Source of the DNA: Pseudomonadota bacterium | GTDB lineage: Bacteria; Pseudomonadota; Alphaproteobacteria; Caulobacterales; Caulobacteraceae | Assembly (NCBI GenBank): GCA_023386645.1 | Contig: JAEWJI010000045.1 | Span: forward strand, 1-30,532 | DNA length: 30,532 bases | Direction of reading: 5' to 3' | Shown here: positions 8,841 through 16,953 of the stretch, piece by piece | Numbering within the stretch: position 1 is the first letter of the stretch | How the letters are laid out: each line of letters starts with the position of its first letter | Notes under the pieces: model-generated | Told to the model about the DNA's origin: nothing | Database searches by the model: none | The model's input: only the letters and a program-made list of their open reading frames with translations | Translations under genes and position numbers: made by a program

Positions 8841-10108
8841 CCGGCGCCCGGCCGGACCGTCGTTCCGCGCTCGCCCTGATCGGCGGCGGGGCGGCGGCGC
8901 TGGCCGGCTGTGGTCGTTCGGACGGCCGCACCCATCTGCGCTTCTGGGCTATGGGCAACGAGGCGACCAACCTGCCGCGCATCCTGCCCGCGTTCGAGCG
9001 GCTGAACCCGGACATCCGGGTCGAGGTCCAGGCCCTCCCATGGACTGCGGCGCACCAAAAGCTGCTCACCTCCTATGCGGGAGACTCGCTTCCGGATCTC
9101 AGCCAGGTCGGCAACACCTGGGTGTCCGAGATGGCGGCCATCGGCGCGATCAGCCCCGCGCCGGCCGCCGCCGCCGACCTGCTGACGGACCAGTTCCCGG
9201 CGGTGCTAGACACCAACCGCATCGGCGGCCGCCTGATGGCCACGCCATGGTACGTCGACACGCGCCTGCTGTTCTGCCGGACGGACCTCCTGGCGCGCGC
9301 CGGTCACGACGCCGTGCCCCAGACCTGGGCCGGCTGGAAGGCGGCGATGCACGCGGTGAAGCGCGTTTCGGGCGGCGGCAACTTCGCCATCCTGCTGCCG
9401 CTCAATGAGTTCGAACAACTGTTGACGCTTGGCCTTCAGGGCGACGAGCCGCTGCTGCGCGATCAGGACAGCCGTGGCAACTTCTCCAGTCCGTCGTTCG
9501 TGGCGGCGCTGGCCTTCTACAAGAGTCTGTTCGACGAGGGCCTGGCCCCCGTAGCCTCCTCGACGCAGATCTCCAACGTCTGGACCGAGTTTCAGCGCGG
9601 CTATTTCGCCTTCTATCTGTCGGGGCCCTGGACGGTCGGGGAACTGCGCGACCGGCTGGATCCCGCGACCCAGTGGATGACCTCCACCATGCCCGGGCCC
9701 AACGGCCCCGGCGCCTCGGCTCCTGGCGGCTCCTCACTGGTGGTCTATCGGTCCTCACCGAACCAGGACGCGGCGTGGCGGCTGGTCCGCTATCTGATGG
9801 AGCCGGCGGTCCAGGTGGAGTTCAACCGCGTCACCGGCGACCTGCCGTCCCGTCCCAGCGCCTGGGCCGCGCCGGAGGTGTCAGGCGACCCGGCCATGGG
9901 CGCTTTCCGCGAACAGCTGGCCCGCGCCCGCGCGGTCCCGAAGGCGCCGGAGTGGGAGCGCGTCGTCACAGAGATGCAGATCGTCGCCGAGCGAATGGTG
10001 CGCGGCGAGTACACGCCCGAGACCGCCGGAGCGGAGATCGACCGGCGCGCGGACCGCCTGTTGGAAAAGCGCCGCTGGATGCTCGAACAGGGGAGGGCGA
10101 CCGCATGA
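8837..10108 (+). CDS. ABC transporter sugar-binding lipoprotein (family 1 SBP)
   Basis: A 423-residue extracellular solute-binding protein of family 1, the class that captures mono- and oligosaccharides for MalFG-type permeases. The N-terminus carries an Arg-Arg pair, a hydrophobic stretch (ALALIGGGAAALAGC) and a lipobox with lipidation at Cys25, so it is a periplasmic lipoprotein and possibly another Tat client. The mature part starts THLRFWAMGNEATNLPRILP and contains ATPWYVDTRLLFCRTDLL and FQRGYFAFYLSGPWTVGELR, hallmark segments of this family. The GTG start overlaps the preceding stop (GTGA), showing translational coupling to the hydrolase. The stop overlaps the next start (ATGA). The ligand is probably the oligosaccharide released by the neighbouring hydrolases. 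Confidence 0.93.
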   Translation: MTGARPDRRSALALIGGGAAALAGCGRSDGRTHLRFWAMGNEATNLPRILPAFERLNPDIRVEVQALPWTAAHQKLLTSYAGDSLPDLSQVGNTWVSEMAAIGAISPAPAAAADLLTDQFPAVLDTNRIGGRLMATPWYVDTRLLFCRTDLLARAGHDAVPQTWAGWKAAMHAVKRVSGGGNFAILLPLNEFEQLLTLGLQGDEPLLRDQDSRGNFSSPSFVAALAFYKSLFDEGLAPVASSTQISNVWTEFQRGYFAFYLSGPWTVGELRDRLDPATQWMTSTMPGPNGPGASAPGGSSLVVYRSSPNQDAAWRLVRYLMEPAVQVEFNRVTGDLPSRPSAWAAPEVSGDPAMGAFREQLARARAVPKAPEWERVVTEMQIVAERMVRGEYTPETAGAEIDRRADRLLEKRRWMLEQGRATA

Positions 10109-11055
10109 CCGACGTGCCGGCCACTGCCGCCCCCATCATCGCCAAGCCCATGCGTCGGGTCGGCCGGGGAGCCCGCGCTCGCGAGCGCGCCGCCTGGGGC
10201 TTCATTGCGCCCGCCCTGATCGCCATCGCCGTCTTCTTCGCGATCCCGATGGTGTCGGCGCTGGTCCTGAGCCTGACGGACTTCGACATCTACGCCCTGG
10301 CGGACCTCCGAAACCTGCGCTTCGTGGGCTTTGAGAACTACGAGCGGCTGCTGACCAACCCGCTGTTCTGGGGGGCGATGCGGAACACTGGCCTGTTCGC
10401 CCTGATCGGCGTGCCCCTGTCGATCGCCGCCTCCCTGGCCGCCGCCGTCATCCTGAACGCCCGGGTGGTGAAGTGGCGGCCCATCTGGCGGGTGATGTTT
10501 TTCGCCCCCTACGTCACCACCCTGGTCGCCACCGCGGTGCTGTGGAACTACCTGCTGCACACCCGCTATGGCGTCATCAACTGGGCGATCACCAGCCTGG
10601 GCCTGCCGGCCGTCGACTGGCTCGGGAACCCGTCGACCTCGATCCCCGCCATCCTGATCTTCGTGGTCTGGAAGATCTTCGGCTACAACATGCTGATCTT
10701 CCTGGCGGTGCTCCAGACCGTCCCGGACGACCTCTACGAGGCCGCCCGCATCGACGGAGCCGGACCCTGGAAGTCATTCCGGCACGTGACGCTTCCGGCC
10801 ATCGCGCCGACACTGCTGCTGGTCTCGATCATTTCGATCGCCGGCTTCTTCCAGTTGTTCGCCGAGCCCTATGTGATGACCCAGGGCGGCCCGGCCCAGA
10901 GCACGGTGACGGTGCTCTACTTCATGTACGAAGAGGGCTTCAAATGGTGGAACCTGGGGTCCGCCAGTGCGGTGGCCTTCATCCTGTTCGTCTGCATCCT
11001 GGCCGTCACCCTGTTGCAGCTCGCGGTCGCCCGGCGCGTGGGGGCCTACGAATGA
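10105..11055 (+). CDS. Sugar ABC transporter permease, MalF/UgpA type
   Basis: A 316-residue inner-membrane permease of the carbohydrate-uptake-1 (CUT1) type. After a charged cytoplasmic N-terminus, six transmembrane segments are evident, starting with WGFIAPALIAIAVFFAIPMV. The cytoplasmic coupling motif EAARIDGAGPWKSFRHVTLP (the EAA loop, about residues 212-231) is the docking site for an ATPase subunit. The ATG at 10105 overlaps the binding-protein stop and is preceded by GGGGAGGG; an upstream in-frame start at 9673 would overlap the binding-protein gene extensively and is rejected. It is the first half of a heterodimeric channel with the next gene. Confidence 0.95.
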   Translation: MTDVPATAAPIIAKPMRRVGRGARARERAAWGFIAPALIAIAVFFAIPMVSALVLSLTDFDIYALADLRNLRFVGFENYERLLTNPLFWGAMRNTGLFALIGVPLSIAASLAAAVILNARVVKWRPIWRVMFFAPYVTTLVATAVLWNYLLHTRYGVINWAITSLGLPAVDWLGNPSTSIPAILIFVVWKIFGYNMLIFLAVLQTVPDDLYEAARIDGAGPWKSFRHVTLPAIAPTLLLVSIISIAGFFQLFAEPYVMTQGGPAQSTVTVLYFMYEEGFKWWNLGSASAVAFILFVCILAVTLLQLAVARRVGAYE

Positions 11056-11867
11056 AGCCCCGCGCCATCCTGCTCAACCTCGCTGTCGCGATCATCGCCC
11101 TGATCGTCCTGTTCCCGCTGGCCTGGATGGTGTCGGTCAGTTTCATGTCGACGGGCGAGGCCGCCACCTTCCCGCCGCCCTTGCTGCCGAAGACCTGGAC
11201 GCTCGAGCACTACCGCGACCTGTTCGTGACCCAGGGCATGGGCCGGTACATGTGGAACAGCTTCGCCCTGGCCACCCTGGCCACCTGCCTGGCGCTGCTG
11301 TTCACCGTGCCGGCCGGCTATGCCTTCGCCAAGCTGCGCTTCAAGGGGCGCGAGCGCCTGTTTCAGCTCCTGGTCGCGGCCCTGGTGGTGCCGGCCCAGA
11401 TCGGCACCCTGCCGCTGTTCCTGATGCTCAAGGGGATGGGGCTGGTGAACACCTACGCCGGCGCCCTGGTGCCCTGGCTGGCGTCCATCTTCGGCCTTTT
11501 CCTGGTTCGTCAGTACGCCCTGTCCATCCCCGACGAGATGCTGGAGGCCGCCCGCGTGGACGGCGCGAGCGAGGGCCAGATCTTCCGCCGCGTGGTCCTG
11601 CCGACGCTCCAGCCGATCATCGTAACGCTGGCGCTGTTCGTCTTCCTGGGCAGCTGGAACGACTTCCTGTGGCCCCTGGTCATCCTGACGGACCAGTCGA
11701 ACTACACCCTGCCGGTCGCGCTCGCCGCCCTGTCGCGCGAGCATGTGCAGGACATCGAGATGATGATGGCGGGCGCCGTCATCACCGTGGCCCCCGTCCT
11801 GATCCTCTTCCTCGCCCTCCAGCGCTACTACATCCGCGGCATGCTGGCCGGGAGCGTGAAGGGATAG
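11052..11867 (+). CDS. Sugar ABC transporter permease, MalG/UgpE type
   Basis: A 271-residue CUT1 permease, partner of the preceding MalF-like subunit and overlapping it by 4 nt (ATGA). Six transmembrane segments are visible, beginning with LLNLAVAIIALIVLFPLAWM. The EAA loop reads EMLEAARVDGASEGQIFRRV followed by VLPTLQP. The family-typical FVFLGSWNDFLWPLVIL and the C-terminal IRGMLAGSVKG ending are present. No MalK/UgpC-type ATPase gene follows: the next 144 nt hold a REP-like repeat pair and then a glycosidase. The transporter must use an ATPase encoded elsewhere. Confidence 0.95.
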   Translation: MKPRAILLNLAVAIIALIVLFPLAWMVSVSFMSTGEAATFPPPLLPKTWTLEHYRDLFVTQGMGRYMWNSFALATLATCLALLFTVPAGYAFAKLRFKGRERLFQLLVAALVVPAQIGTLPLFLMLKGMGLVNTYAGALVPWLASIFGLFLVRQYALSIPDEMLEAARVDGASEGQIFRRVVLPTLQPIIVTLALFVFLGSWNDFLWPLVILTDQSNYTLPVALAALSREHVQDIEMMMAGAVITVAPVLILFLALQRYYIRGMLAGSVKG

Positions 11868-11875
11868 AGACTTCC

Positions 11876-12003
11876 CCGCTCATCCCGGCGAAAGCGGGGA
11901 TCCAGTTCGGTTGTCGGAACCGGGGGGCGGGATCATCAGCTGTGCGGACCTTCACCAGCGTTCGCCCAAAGCACTGGGTCCCGGCTTTCGCCGGGATGAG
12001 CGG
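11876..12003. repeat. REP-like inverted repeat pair (BIME-like)
   Basis: Two 30-nt arms, 11876-11905 and 11974-12003, are inverted copies matching at 28 of 30 positions. Each arm is itself a hairpin (CCCGGCGAAAGCGGGG and CCCGGCTTTCGCCGGG). The core TCATCCCGGCGAAAGC is a dispersed palindromic repeat of proteobacterial genomes that gives spurious 'PAKAGIQ' and 'HPGESRDP' reading frames, both visible here. The 68-nt middle holds no gene. It lies inside the sugar operon between the MalG-type permease and the large glycosidase. Its right edge abuts the GGAG ribosome-binding site of the next gene. It could stabilise upstream mRNA or attenuate transcription. Confidence 0.85.
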
Positions 12004-12011
12004 AGTATGAG

Positions 12012-15000
12012 ATGCGTGTGTTCGGAGCTCTGATCGCGGCGTTGGCGATGTCTTTGGCTTCGGCGGCGAACGCCCAGGACACTCGCACACTCGACGACTT
12101 CGATGGCTCCATCGCCTGGACGGCGGACGCCTCAACCGACGTCTCCTCCACCGCCACCCAGGTTCAAGGCCGCGACGGCCAGGCCCTGAGGCTCGATTAC
12201 GACTTCAACGGCAAGTCGGGCTACGCCTTCGTCGCCCGGGAGCTCGACCTGGACCTGCCCGAGAACTGGGAGATCAGCTTCTGGGTGCGCGGTCGGGGGC
12301 CGTCGAACACCCTGGAGATCAAGTTCGCCGACGCCTCGGGCGACAACGTCCACTGGCGTCAGGTGCGCGGCTGGACCGCTCCGGACGGCTGGACCTTGTT
12401 CACGATCAAGAAGCGCCAGGTGATCTGGGCGTGGGGCCCGAATCCCGACCGCAGCTTCCGGGGCGCCGCGCGGATGGAGTTCGTCATCACGGCCGGGGAG
12501 GGCGGTCGCGGCTTCATCGAGGTGGACGACCTGATCCTGCGCGCCCTGCCGCCCGAGCCCTCGGTACCGCCGCGCCCGGTCGCCTCGGCCACCAGCGAGG
12601 ACGGCACGGCGGTCGCGGCCCAGGCGGTGGACGGAGACCCGACGACGCCCTGGCGGAGCGCCGCCGGGGGCGCGCAGAGCCTGACGCTCGACCTGGCCTA
12701 TGAGCGCGAGTTCGGCGGCCTGACCCTGCGCTGGGCGCCGGCTATGGCGGCGTCCCGGTATCGGGTGATGGGCTCCTCCGACGCTCGCGACTGGCGCGAG
12801 CTGGCTCGGGTCGACAACGGCGATGGCGGTGTGGACTGGCTGCGCCTTCCCGAGACATCGGCCCGCTGGCTGCGCCTCGATCTCGAAGCCCCCCAGGCCG
12901 GAGCTGTCACCGGCCAGATGGGGGCGGGCCAGATGCTGAACGCCGCCTCCGCCTCGACGTATGCGCTGAACGAGATCGAGATCGAACCCTTGGCGTTCGG
13001 AGAGAGCGCCACGGCGTTCCTGACCGCCATCGCGGGCGAGAGCCGGCGCGGCCTCTATCCGCGCGGCTTCCACGGCGAGCAGCCCTACTGGACCCTGGTC
13101 GGTGTCGACGGCGGCGGTGAGAGCGGTCTGATCTCCGAGGACGGTGCCATCGAGCTGAAGCGCGGCGGGCCCTCGATCGAGCCCTTCGTCCTGGACAACG
13201 GCCGGCTGGTCACCTGGGCGGATGTCGATATCGACCAGAGCCTGATGGACGACGACCTGCCGATTCCGAATGTCGGCTGGACCCACGACGACTGGATCCT
13301 GACGACCACGGCTTTCGCGGACGGAACCCCCGAGGCTGCTGCCCTTTACGGCCGTTACGTCCTGACCAACCGGTCGCCGCGCCGACGCACCCTGACCCTG
13401 GCCCTGATGGCCCGGCCCATGCAGGTCAACGGTCCGGTCCAGTTCCTGGCCGTGCCGGGCGGCGCCAGCCCCATCCAGCAGGTCGACTGGACTGGCGGCG
13501 AGCTGGTCCTCAACGACAGCCTCCGCATACGCCCGCTGGTCGCGCCAAGCGCCGTGGCCGCCGCCGGCTTCCAGGCCGGGGCCGATCCGCAGAGCCTGCT
13601 GGCCGACGCCGCCCGCCTGCGCCCGGCCACTGACCGCCTGGTGGAGTCGGACGACGCGTTCGCCTCCGGCGCCCTGCTCTATGAGGTCACCCTCGAACCG
13701 GGCCAGAGCCGCACCTTCGGCTGGGTGGCCGCCCTAGCGGGCGTGACACCTGAACTGCCGGTCACCGGCGCGGTAGAGGCCGTGCTGGACCAAGCCCAAG
13801 CCCGGGTCGCCGCCGCCTGGCGCGAGAAGCTGAACCGCTTCGACCTGATCGTGCCGGCTGAGGCCCAGCGGATCGAGGACGTGATGAAGTCGTCGCTCGC
13901 CCACATGCTGATGTCTCGCCAGGGGTCGATCCTCCAGCCTGGCACGCGCAGCTACAACCGCTCCTGGATCCGCGACGGCGCCATGATGGCCGAAGGCCTG
14001 AACCGGGTCGGGCACGCCCAGCTCTCGGCCGATTACCTGCGCTGGTACGCGCCCTTCGTATTCGAGAACGGCAAGGTGCCTTGTTGCGTCGACGCGCGCG
14101 GCTCCGATCCGGTGCCGGAGAACGACAGCCATGGCGAGTTCATCTTCCTGGCCGCCGAGACCTATCGCTACACCGGCGATCGGGCGGCGCTGGAGGCCGT
14201 CTGGCCCCAGGTCCAGCGCGCCATCGCCTATATGGACGCCTTGCGCGCCTCGACCCGCACGCTGGAGTTCCAAACGCCGGAGACGCGGCACCTGTACGGC
14301 CTGCTCCCTCCGACGATCAGCCACGAGGGCTATTCCGACAAACCCGCCTATTCCTACTGGGACGATTTCTGGGGCCTGCTCGGCTACAAGGACGCGGTCT
14401 TCATCGCCGAGACCCTGGGCGACACCGCCGCCGCCCAGCGCATCGCGGTGGAGCGCGATGTCTTCGCCGCTGACATCCGCGCCTCCATCGCCGGGACCGC
14501 GATCCGTCATCGCATCGACTGGATCGCGGGCGCGGCCGACCGGGGCGACTTCGACGCGACCTCGACCACCATCGCCCTGTCGCCCGGTGGGGAGCAGGCG
14601 AACCTGCCCCAGGGCCTCTTGATCTCGACCTTCGAGAAATACTGGTCGAACTTTCAGGCGCGGCTGCACAATCGCACCGACTGGCGCGACTACACGCCCT
14701 ACGAGCTCCGCAACGTCGGCGCCCTGGTGCGTCTGGGGCAGCGCGAGCGGGCGCTTGAGGCCCTGGACTTCTTCTTCTCCGACGTGCGGCCCCGGGCCTG
14801 GAACGGCTGGGCGGAGGTGGTGGGGCGGCATCTGCGCGAGCCGCGCTTCATCGGCGACATGCCGCACGCCTGGATCAGCTCGGACTACATCCGCTCGGCC
14901 CTGGACCTTTTCGCCTACGACCGCGAGGACGATCACGCCCTGGTGCTGGCGGCCGGGGTTCCGCTGGCGTGGCTGGAAGGCGAAGGGGTCGGCGTCCGCG

Positions 15001-15224
15001 ACCTGCGCACTCCGTACGGCCTGCTGACGTACCGCCTGCGGCGCGCTGGCCAGGGGTATCGACTGGATCTAGAGGGCCAGGCCGCCCCGCCCGGCGGCTA
15101 CATCCTGACCTGGCCGTCGGGCCAGACGCCGCCCGAACGGGTGCGAATCGACGGCCGGCGCGGTGAGTGGAAGAACGGCGACCTAGCCATCCCTGCCGGT
15201 GCGCGCCGGGTGGAACTGCGCTGA
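12012..15224 (+). CDS. Secreted multidomain glycosidase: CBM-like + F5/8 type C + six-hairpin domain
   Basis: A 1070-residue secreted protein. The signal peptide ends near residue 21 (SAANA-QD). Residues about 25-180 form a galactose-binding-like jelly roll (RTLDDFDGSIAWTADAS; WEISFWVRGRGPSNTLEIKF). Residues about 190-330 are a discoidin/F5-8 type C module (AVDGDPTTPWRSAAGGAQSL; ARWLRLDLEAP). About 340-600 is a beta-sandwich, then an (alpha/alpha)6 toroid of the six-hairpin glycosidase superfamily at about 620-1000. Motifs likely to line the active site are RSWIRDGAMMAEG (Asp655), NDSHGEFIF, ISHEGYSDKP (Glu772) and YWDDFWG (Asp784/Asp785). The beta-sandwich plus toroid plan resembles GH15/63/65/94, but I cannot place it in a numbered family. 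Start ATG 12012 has GGAG 6 nt upstream. As last gene of the locus, it probably trims the imported glycan or oligosaccharides in the periplasm or outside the cell. Confidence 0.85.
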   Translation: MRVFGALIAALAMSLASAANAQDTRTLDDFDGSIAWTADASTDVSSTATQVQGRDGQALRLDYDFNGKSGYAFVARELDLDLPENWEISFWVRGRGPSNTLEIKFADASGDNVHWRQVRGWTAPDGWTLFTIKKRQVIWAWGPNPDRSFRGAARMEFVITAGEGGRGFIEVDDLILRALPPEPSVPPRPVASATSEDGTAVAAQAVDGDPTTPWRSAAGGAQSLTLDLAYEREFGGLTLRWAPAMAASRYRVMGSSDARDWRELARVDNGDGGVDWLRLPETSARWLRLDLEAPQAGAVTGQMGAGQMLNAASASTYALNEIEIEPLAFGESATAFLTAIAGESRRGLYPRGFHGEQPYWTLVGVDGGGESGLISEDGAIELKRGGPSIEPFVLDNGRLVTWADVDIDQSLMDDDLPIPNVGWTHDDWILTTTAFADGTPEAAALYGRYVLTNRSPRRRTLTLALMARPMQVNGPVQFLAVPGGASPIQQVDWTGGELVLNDSLRIRPLVAPSAVAAAGFQAGADPQSLLADAARLRPATDRLVESDDAFASGALLYEVTLEPGQSRTFGWVAALAGVTPELPVTGAVEAVLDQAQARVAAAWREKLNRFDLIVPAEAQRIEDVMKSSLAHMLMSRQGSILQPGTRSYNRSWIRDGAMMAEGLNRVGHAQLSADYLRWYAPFVFENGKVPCCVDARGSDPVPENDSHGEFIFLAAETYRYTGDRAALEAVWPQVQRAIAYMDALRASTRTLEFQTPETRHLYGLLPPTISHEGYSDKPAYSYWDDFWGLLGYKDAVFIAETLGDTAAAQRIAVERDVFAADIRASIAGTAIRHRIDWIAGAADRGDFDATSTTIALSPGGEQANLPQGLLISTFEKYWSNFQARLHNRTDWRDYTPYELRNVGALVRLGQRERALEALDFFFSDVRPRAWNGWAEVVGRHLREPRFIGDMPHAWISSDYIRSALDLFAYDREDDHALVLAAGVPLAWLEGEGVGVRDLRTPYGLLTYRLRRAGQGYRLDLEGQAAPPGGYILTWPSGQTPPERVRIDGRRGEWKNGDLAIPAGARRVELR

Positions 15225-15343
15225 GATCTCACGCTCGATGGGCGAGCCGCAGGGTTAATCCACCGCCCGAGGCGAGCGTCCCCTTGCGGGGAACGTCGGC
15301 GTGCGCTGTTCATTCCGGGATCGTTAGGATTTCGGTAACCATC

Positions 15344-15478
15344 ATGCGGCGCGCCCTGCACATCGGCCTGTTCATCGGCACCCTGATCGGGACGTCGGCC
15401 TGCATGACGATCGAGCCTGCGCCAGCGGCGCTGGGCGCTTCTCACGAAATCGTGGCGGAGCACGCCGCTCTCGCCTAA
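15344..15478 (+). CDS. Small putative lipoprotein, 44 residues
   Basis: A 44-residue ORF starting MRRALHIGLFIGTLIG and continuing to a lipobox GTSAC with Cys20 as predicted lipid anchor, leaving a 25-residue mature peptide. The arrangement of positive N-terminus, hydrophobic core and lipobox is a genuine export signal rather than random coding. A weak GTTAGGAT lies 17 nt upstream, and the region before it holds no other gene. I do not recognise a family. It may be a small envelope lipoprotein of unknown role or a chance ORF in the 305-nt gap between the glycosidase and the CorC-like gene. Confidence 0.5.
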   Translation: MRRALHIGLFIGTLIGTSACMTIEPAPAALGASHEIVAEHAALA

Positions 15479-15529
15479 TATCGCTGAGCGGACGCCGGCT
15501 GTCGCGCCGCGTCGGTCTTCTCCCGCCTG

Positions 15530-16864
15530 ATGTTAGCCATCGCCATTGTCGTTGTTCTGCTCCTGGTGGTGCTGAACGGCCTGTTCGCCATGACCGAAAT
15601 GGCGGTCGTTTCCTCCCGGAAGTCGAAGCTCCAGAGCCGCGCCGAGCGGGGCGACCGGGGTGCCCGCGCCGCCCTGCGGCTGTCGGAGGACCCGACCCAC
15701 TTCCTGTCCGCGGTCCAGGTCGGCATCACCCTCATCGGCATCCTGGCCGGCGCCTACGGACAGGCGGCCATCGCGGGCGAGCTGAACCGGATGCTGGAGA
15801 CCTCCTTCCCGGCGATCGCCCGCTATTCCGAAATCTTCGCGACGGCCCTGGTGGTCGTGCTGATCACCTACGTCTCGCTGATCGTGGGGGAGCTGGTGCC
15901 CAAGCGGTTGGCCCTGATCTTCCCCGAGGTCATCGCCTCCAAGATGGCGGCGCCGATCAGCACCCTGGCCAAGATCCTGTCGCCGTTCGTGATCCTGCTG
16001 ACGGCGTCAACCTCCGGCATCCTCAAGGTCATGGGCGTCAAGGACCGCGATGGCTCGGATGTCACCCAGGAGGAGGTGGAGACGATGATCGCCGAGGGCA
16101 CCTCCGCTGGCCTGATCGAGCCGGAGGAGCAGGAGATGATCGAGGAGATCCTGACGCTCGGAGACCGCCCCATCCGCGTGGCCATGACCCCGCGCCACGA
16201 AGTCTTCTGGATCGCGCTCGACGATCCCGAAGAGGTGCTGCGTGAGGAGGTCCGCACCTGTCCCTATTCCCGGATCGTGGTGGCGCGCGAGAACGACGTC
16301 GATAATCCGCTGGGCGTGGTCCACAAGAAGGACCTGCTGGACTGCCTGTTGACCGACGGCTCTTTCGACGTCGAGAAACTGGTCCAGACCCCGGCCTTCA
16401 TCCCCCAGTCGACCTCGGTCCTGAAGGCTCTGGAGATCCTCAAGTCGTCCAAGGTCCACATGGCCTTCCTGGTCGACGAGTTCGGCGCCTTCGAGGGCGT
16501 GGTGACGGCCACCGACCTGCTGGAGATGATCGCCGGAGACTTCGACGAGGGCCACGACGAGGGCGAGGCCATGATCCGTCAGCGCGAAGACGGCTCCTGG
16601 CTGGTCGACGGCCAGACCGACCTCGACGAGGTCTGCGACACCTTGGGCGAGGACTTCGGCGAACACGAGGGCTTCCACACGGTCGCCGGCCTGGTGCTGC
16701 ACGAACTGTCCCGCGTGCCGGAGGAGGGTGAGGTCCTCCAGCTCGGCCGGTTCGAGGTCGAGGTCATCGACATGGACGACCGGCGCATCGACAAGCTGCT
16801 GTTCCGCCAGGTGGTCAGCAAAGACGAAGAAGCCGAGGCTCAGGCGGCCGCCGAGGCGAACTGA
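15530..16864 (+). CDS. CorC/HlyC-type CNNM-CBS membrane protein
   Basis: A 444-residue protein of the 'hemolysin'/CorC family, linked in other organisms to magnesium or cobalt transport and resistance. The N-terminal CNNM/DUF21 transmembrane domain covers about residues 1-190 (IVVVLLLVVLNGLFAMTEMA; VLITYVSLIVGELVPKRLAL). A CBS pair spans about 215-345, starting at MTPRHEV (219) with VVHKKDLLDCLL and FLVDEFGAFEGVVTATDLLE. A C-terminal CorC_HlyC domain runs about 355-432 (DGSWLVDGQTDLDEVCDTLG), ahead of an acidic/Ala tail. Length and domain order are normal. The ATG at 15530 has no strong Shine-Dalgarno, but the frame's hydrophobic helix starts right there. It is probably an inner-membrane ion transporter or regulator. 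The family label 'hemolysin' should not be taken literally. Confidence 0.93.
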   Translation: MLAIAIVVVLLLVVLNGLFAMTEMAVVSSRKSKLQSRAERGDRGARAALRLSEDPTHFLSAVQVGITLIGILAGAYGQAAIAGELNRMLETSFPAIARYSEIFATALVVVLITYVSLIVGELVPKRLALIFPEVIASKMAAPISTLAKILSPFVILLTASTSGILKVMGVKDRDGSDVTQEEVETMIAEGTSAGLIEPEEQEMIEEILTLGDRPIRVAMTPRHEVFWIALDDPEEVLREEVRTCPYSRIVVARENDVDNPLGVVHKKDLLDCLLTDGSFDVEKLVQTPAFIPQSTSVLKALEILKSSKVHMAFLVDEFGAFEGVVTATDLLEMIAGDFDEGHDEGEAMIRQREDGSWLVDGQTDLDEVCDTLGEDFGEHEGFHTVAGLVLHELSRVPEEGEVLQLGRFEVEVIDMDDRRIDKLLFRQVVSKDEEAEAQAAAEAN

Positions 16865-16953
16865 GCCGCGTCGCCTCACTTCCGCACGGATTGGCGGCTT
16901 GGCTTGCGGGGTCGATCTGCGGCAAATCGGGTTCGCACACCAGGAGGAACGGC

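Noticed and set aside
9673..10104. N-terminal extension of the MalF-type permease
   Set aside because: The extra 144 residues lie in the binding-protein gene in another frame; the ATGA overlap at 10105 with a good ribosome-binding site is the natural start.
11782..12157. Short minus-strand ORFs with HPGESRDP and IPAKAGTQ
   Set aside because: These are the well-known spurious translations of the REP-like repeat at 11876-12003.
15270..15300. Hairpin CCCC-TTGC-GGGG considered as terminator of the sugar locus
   Set aside because: The stem is short and there is no T-run after it; termination after the large glycosidase remains unexplained.
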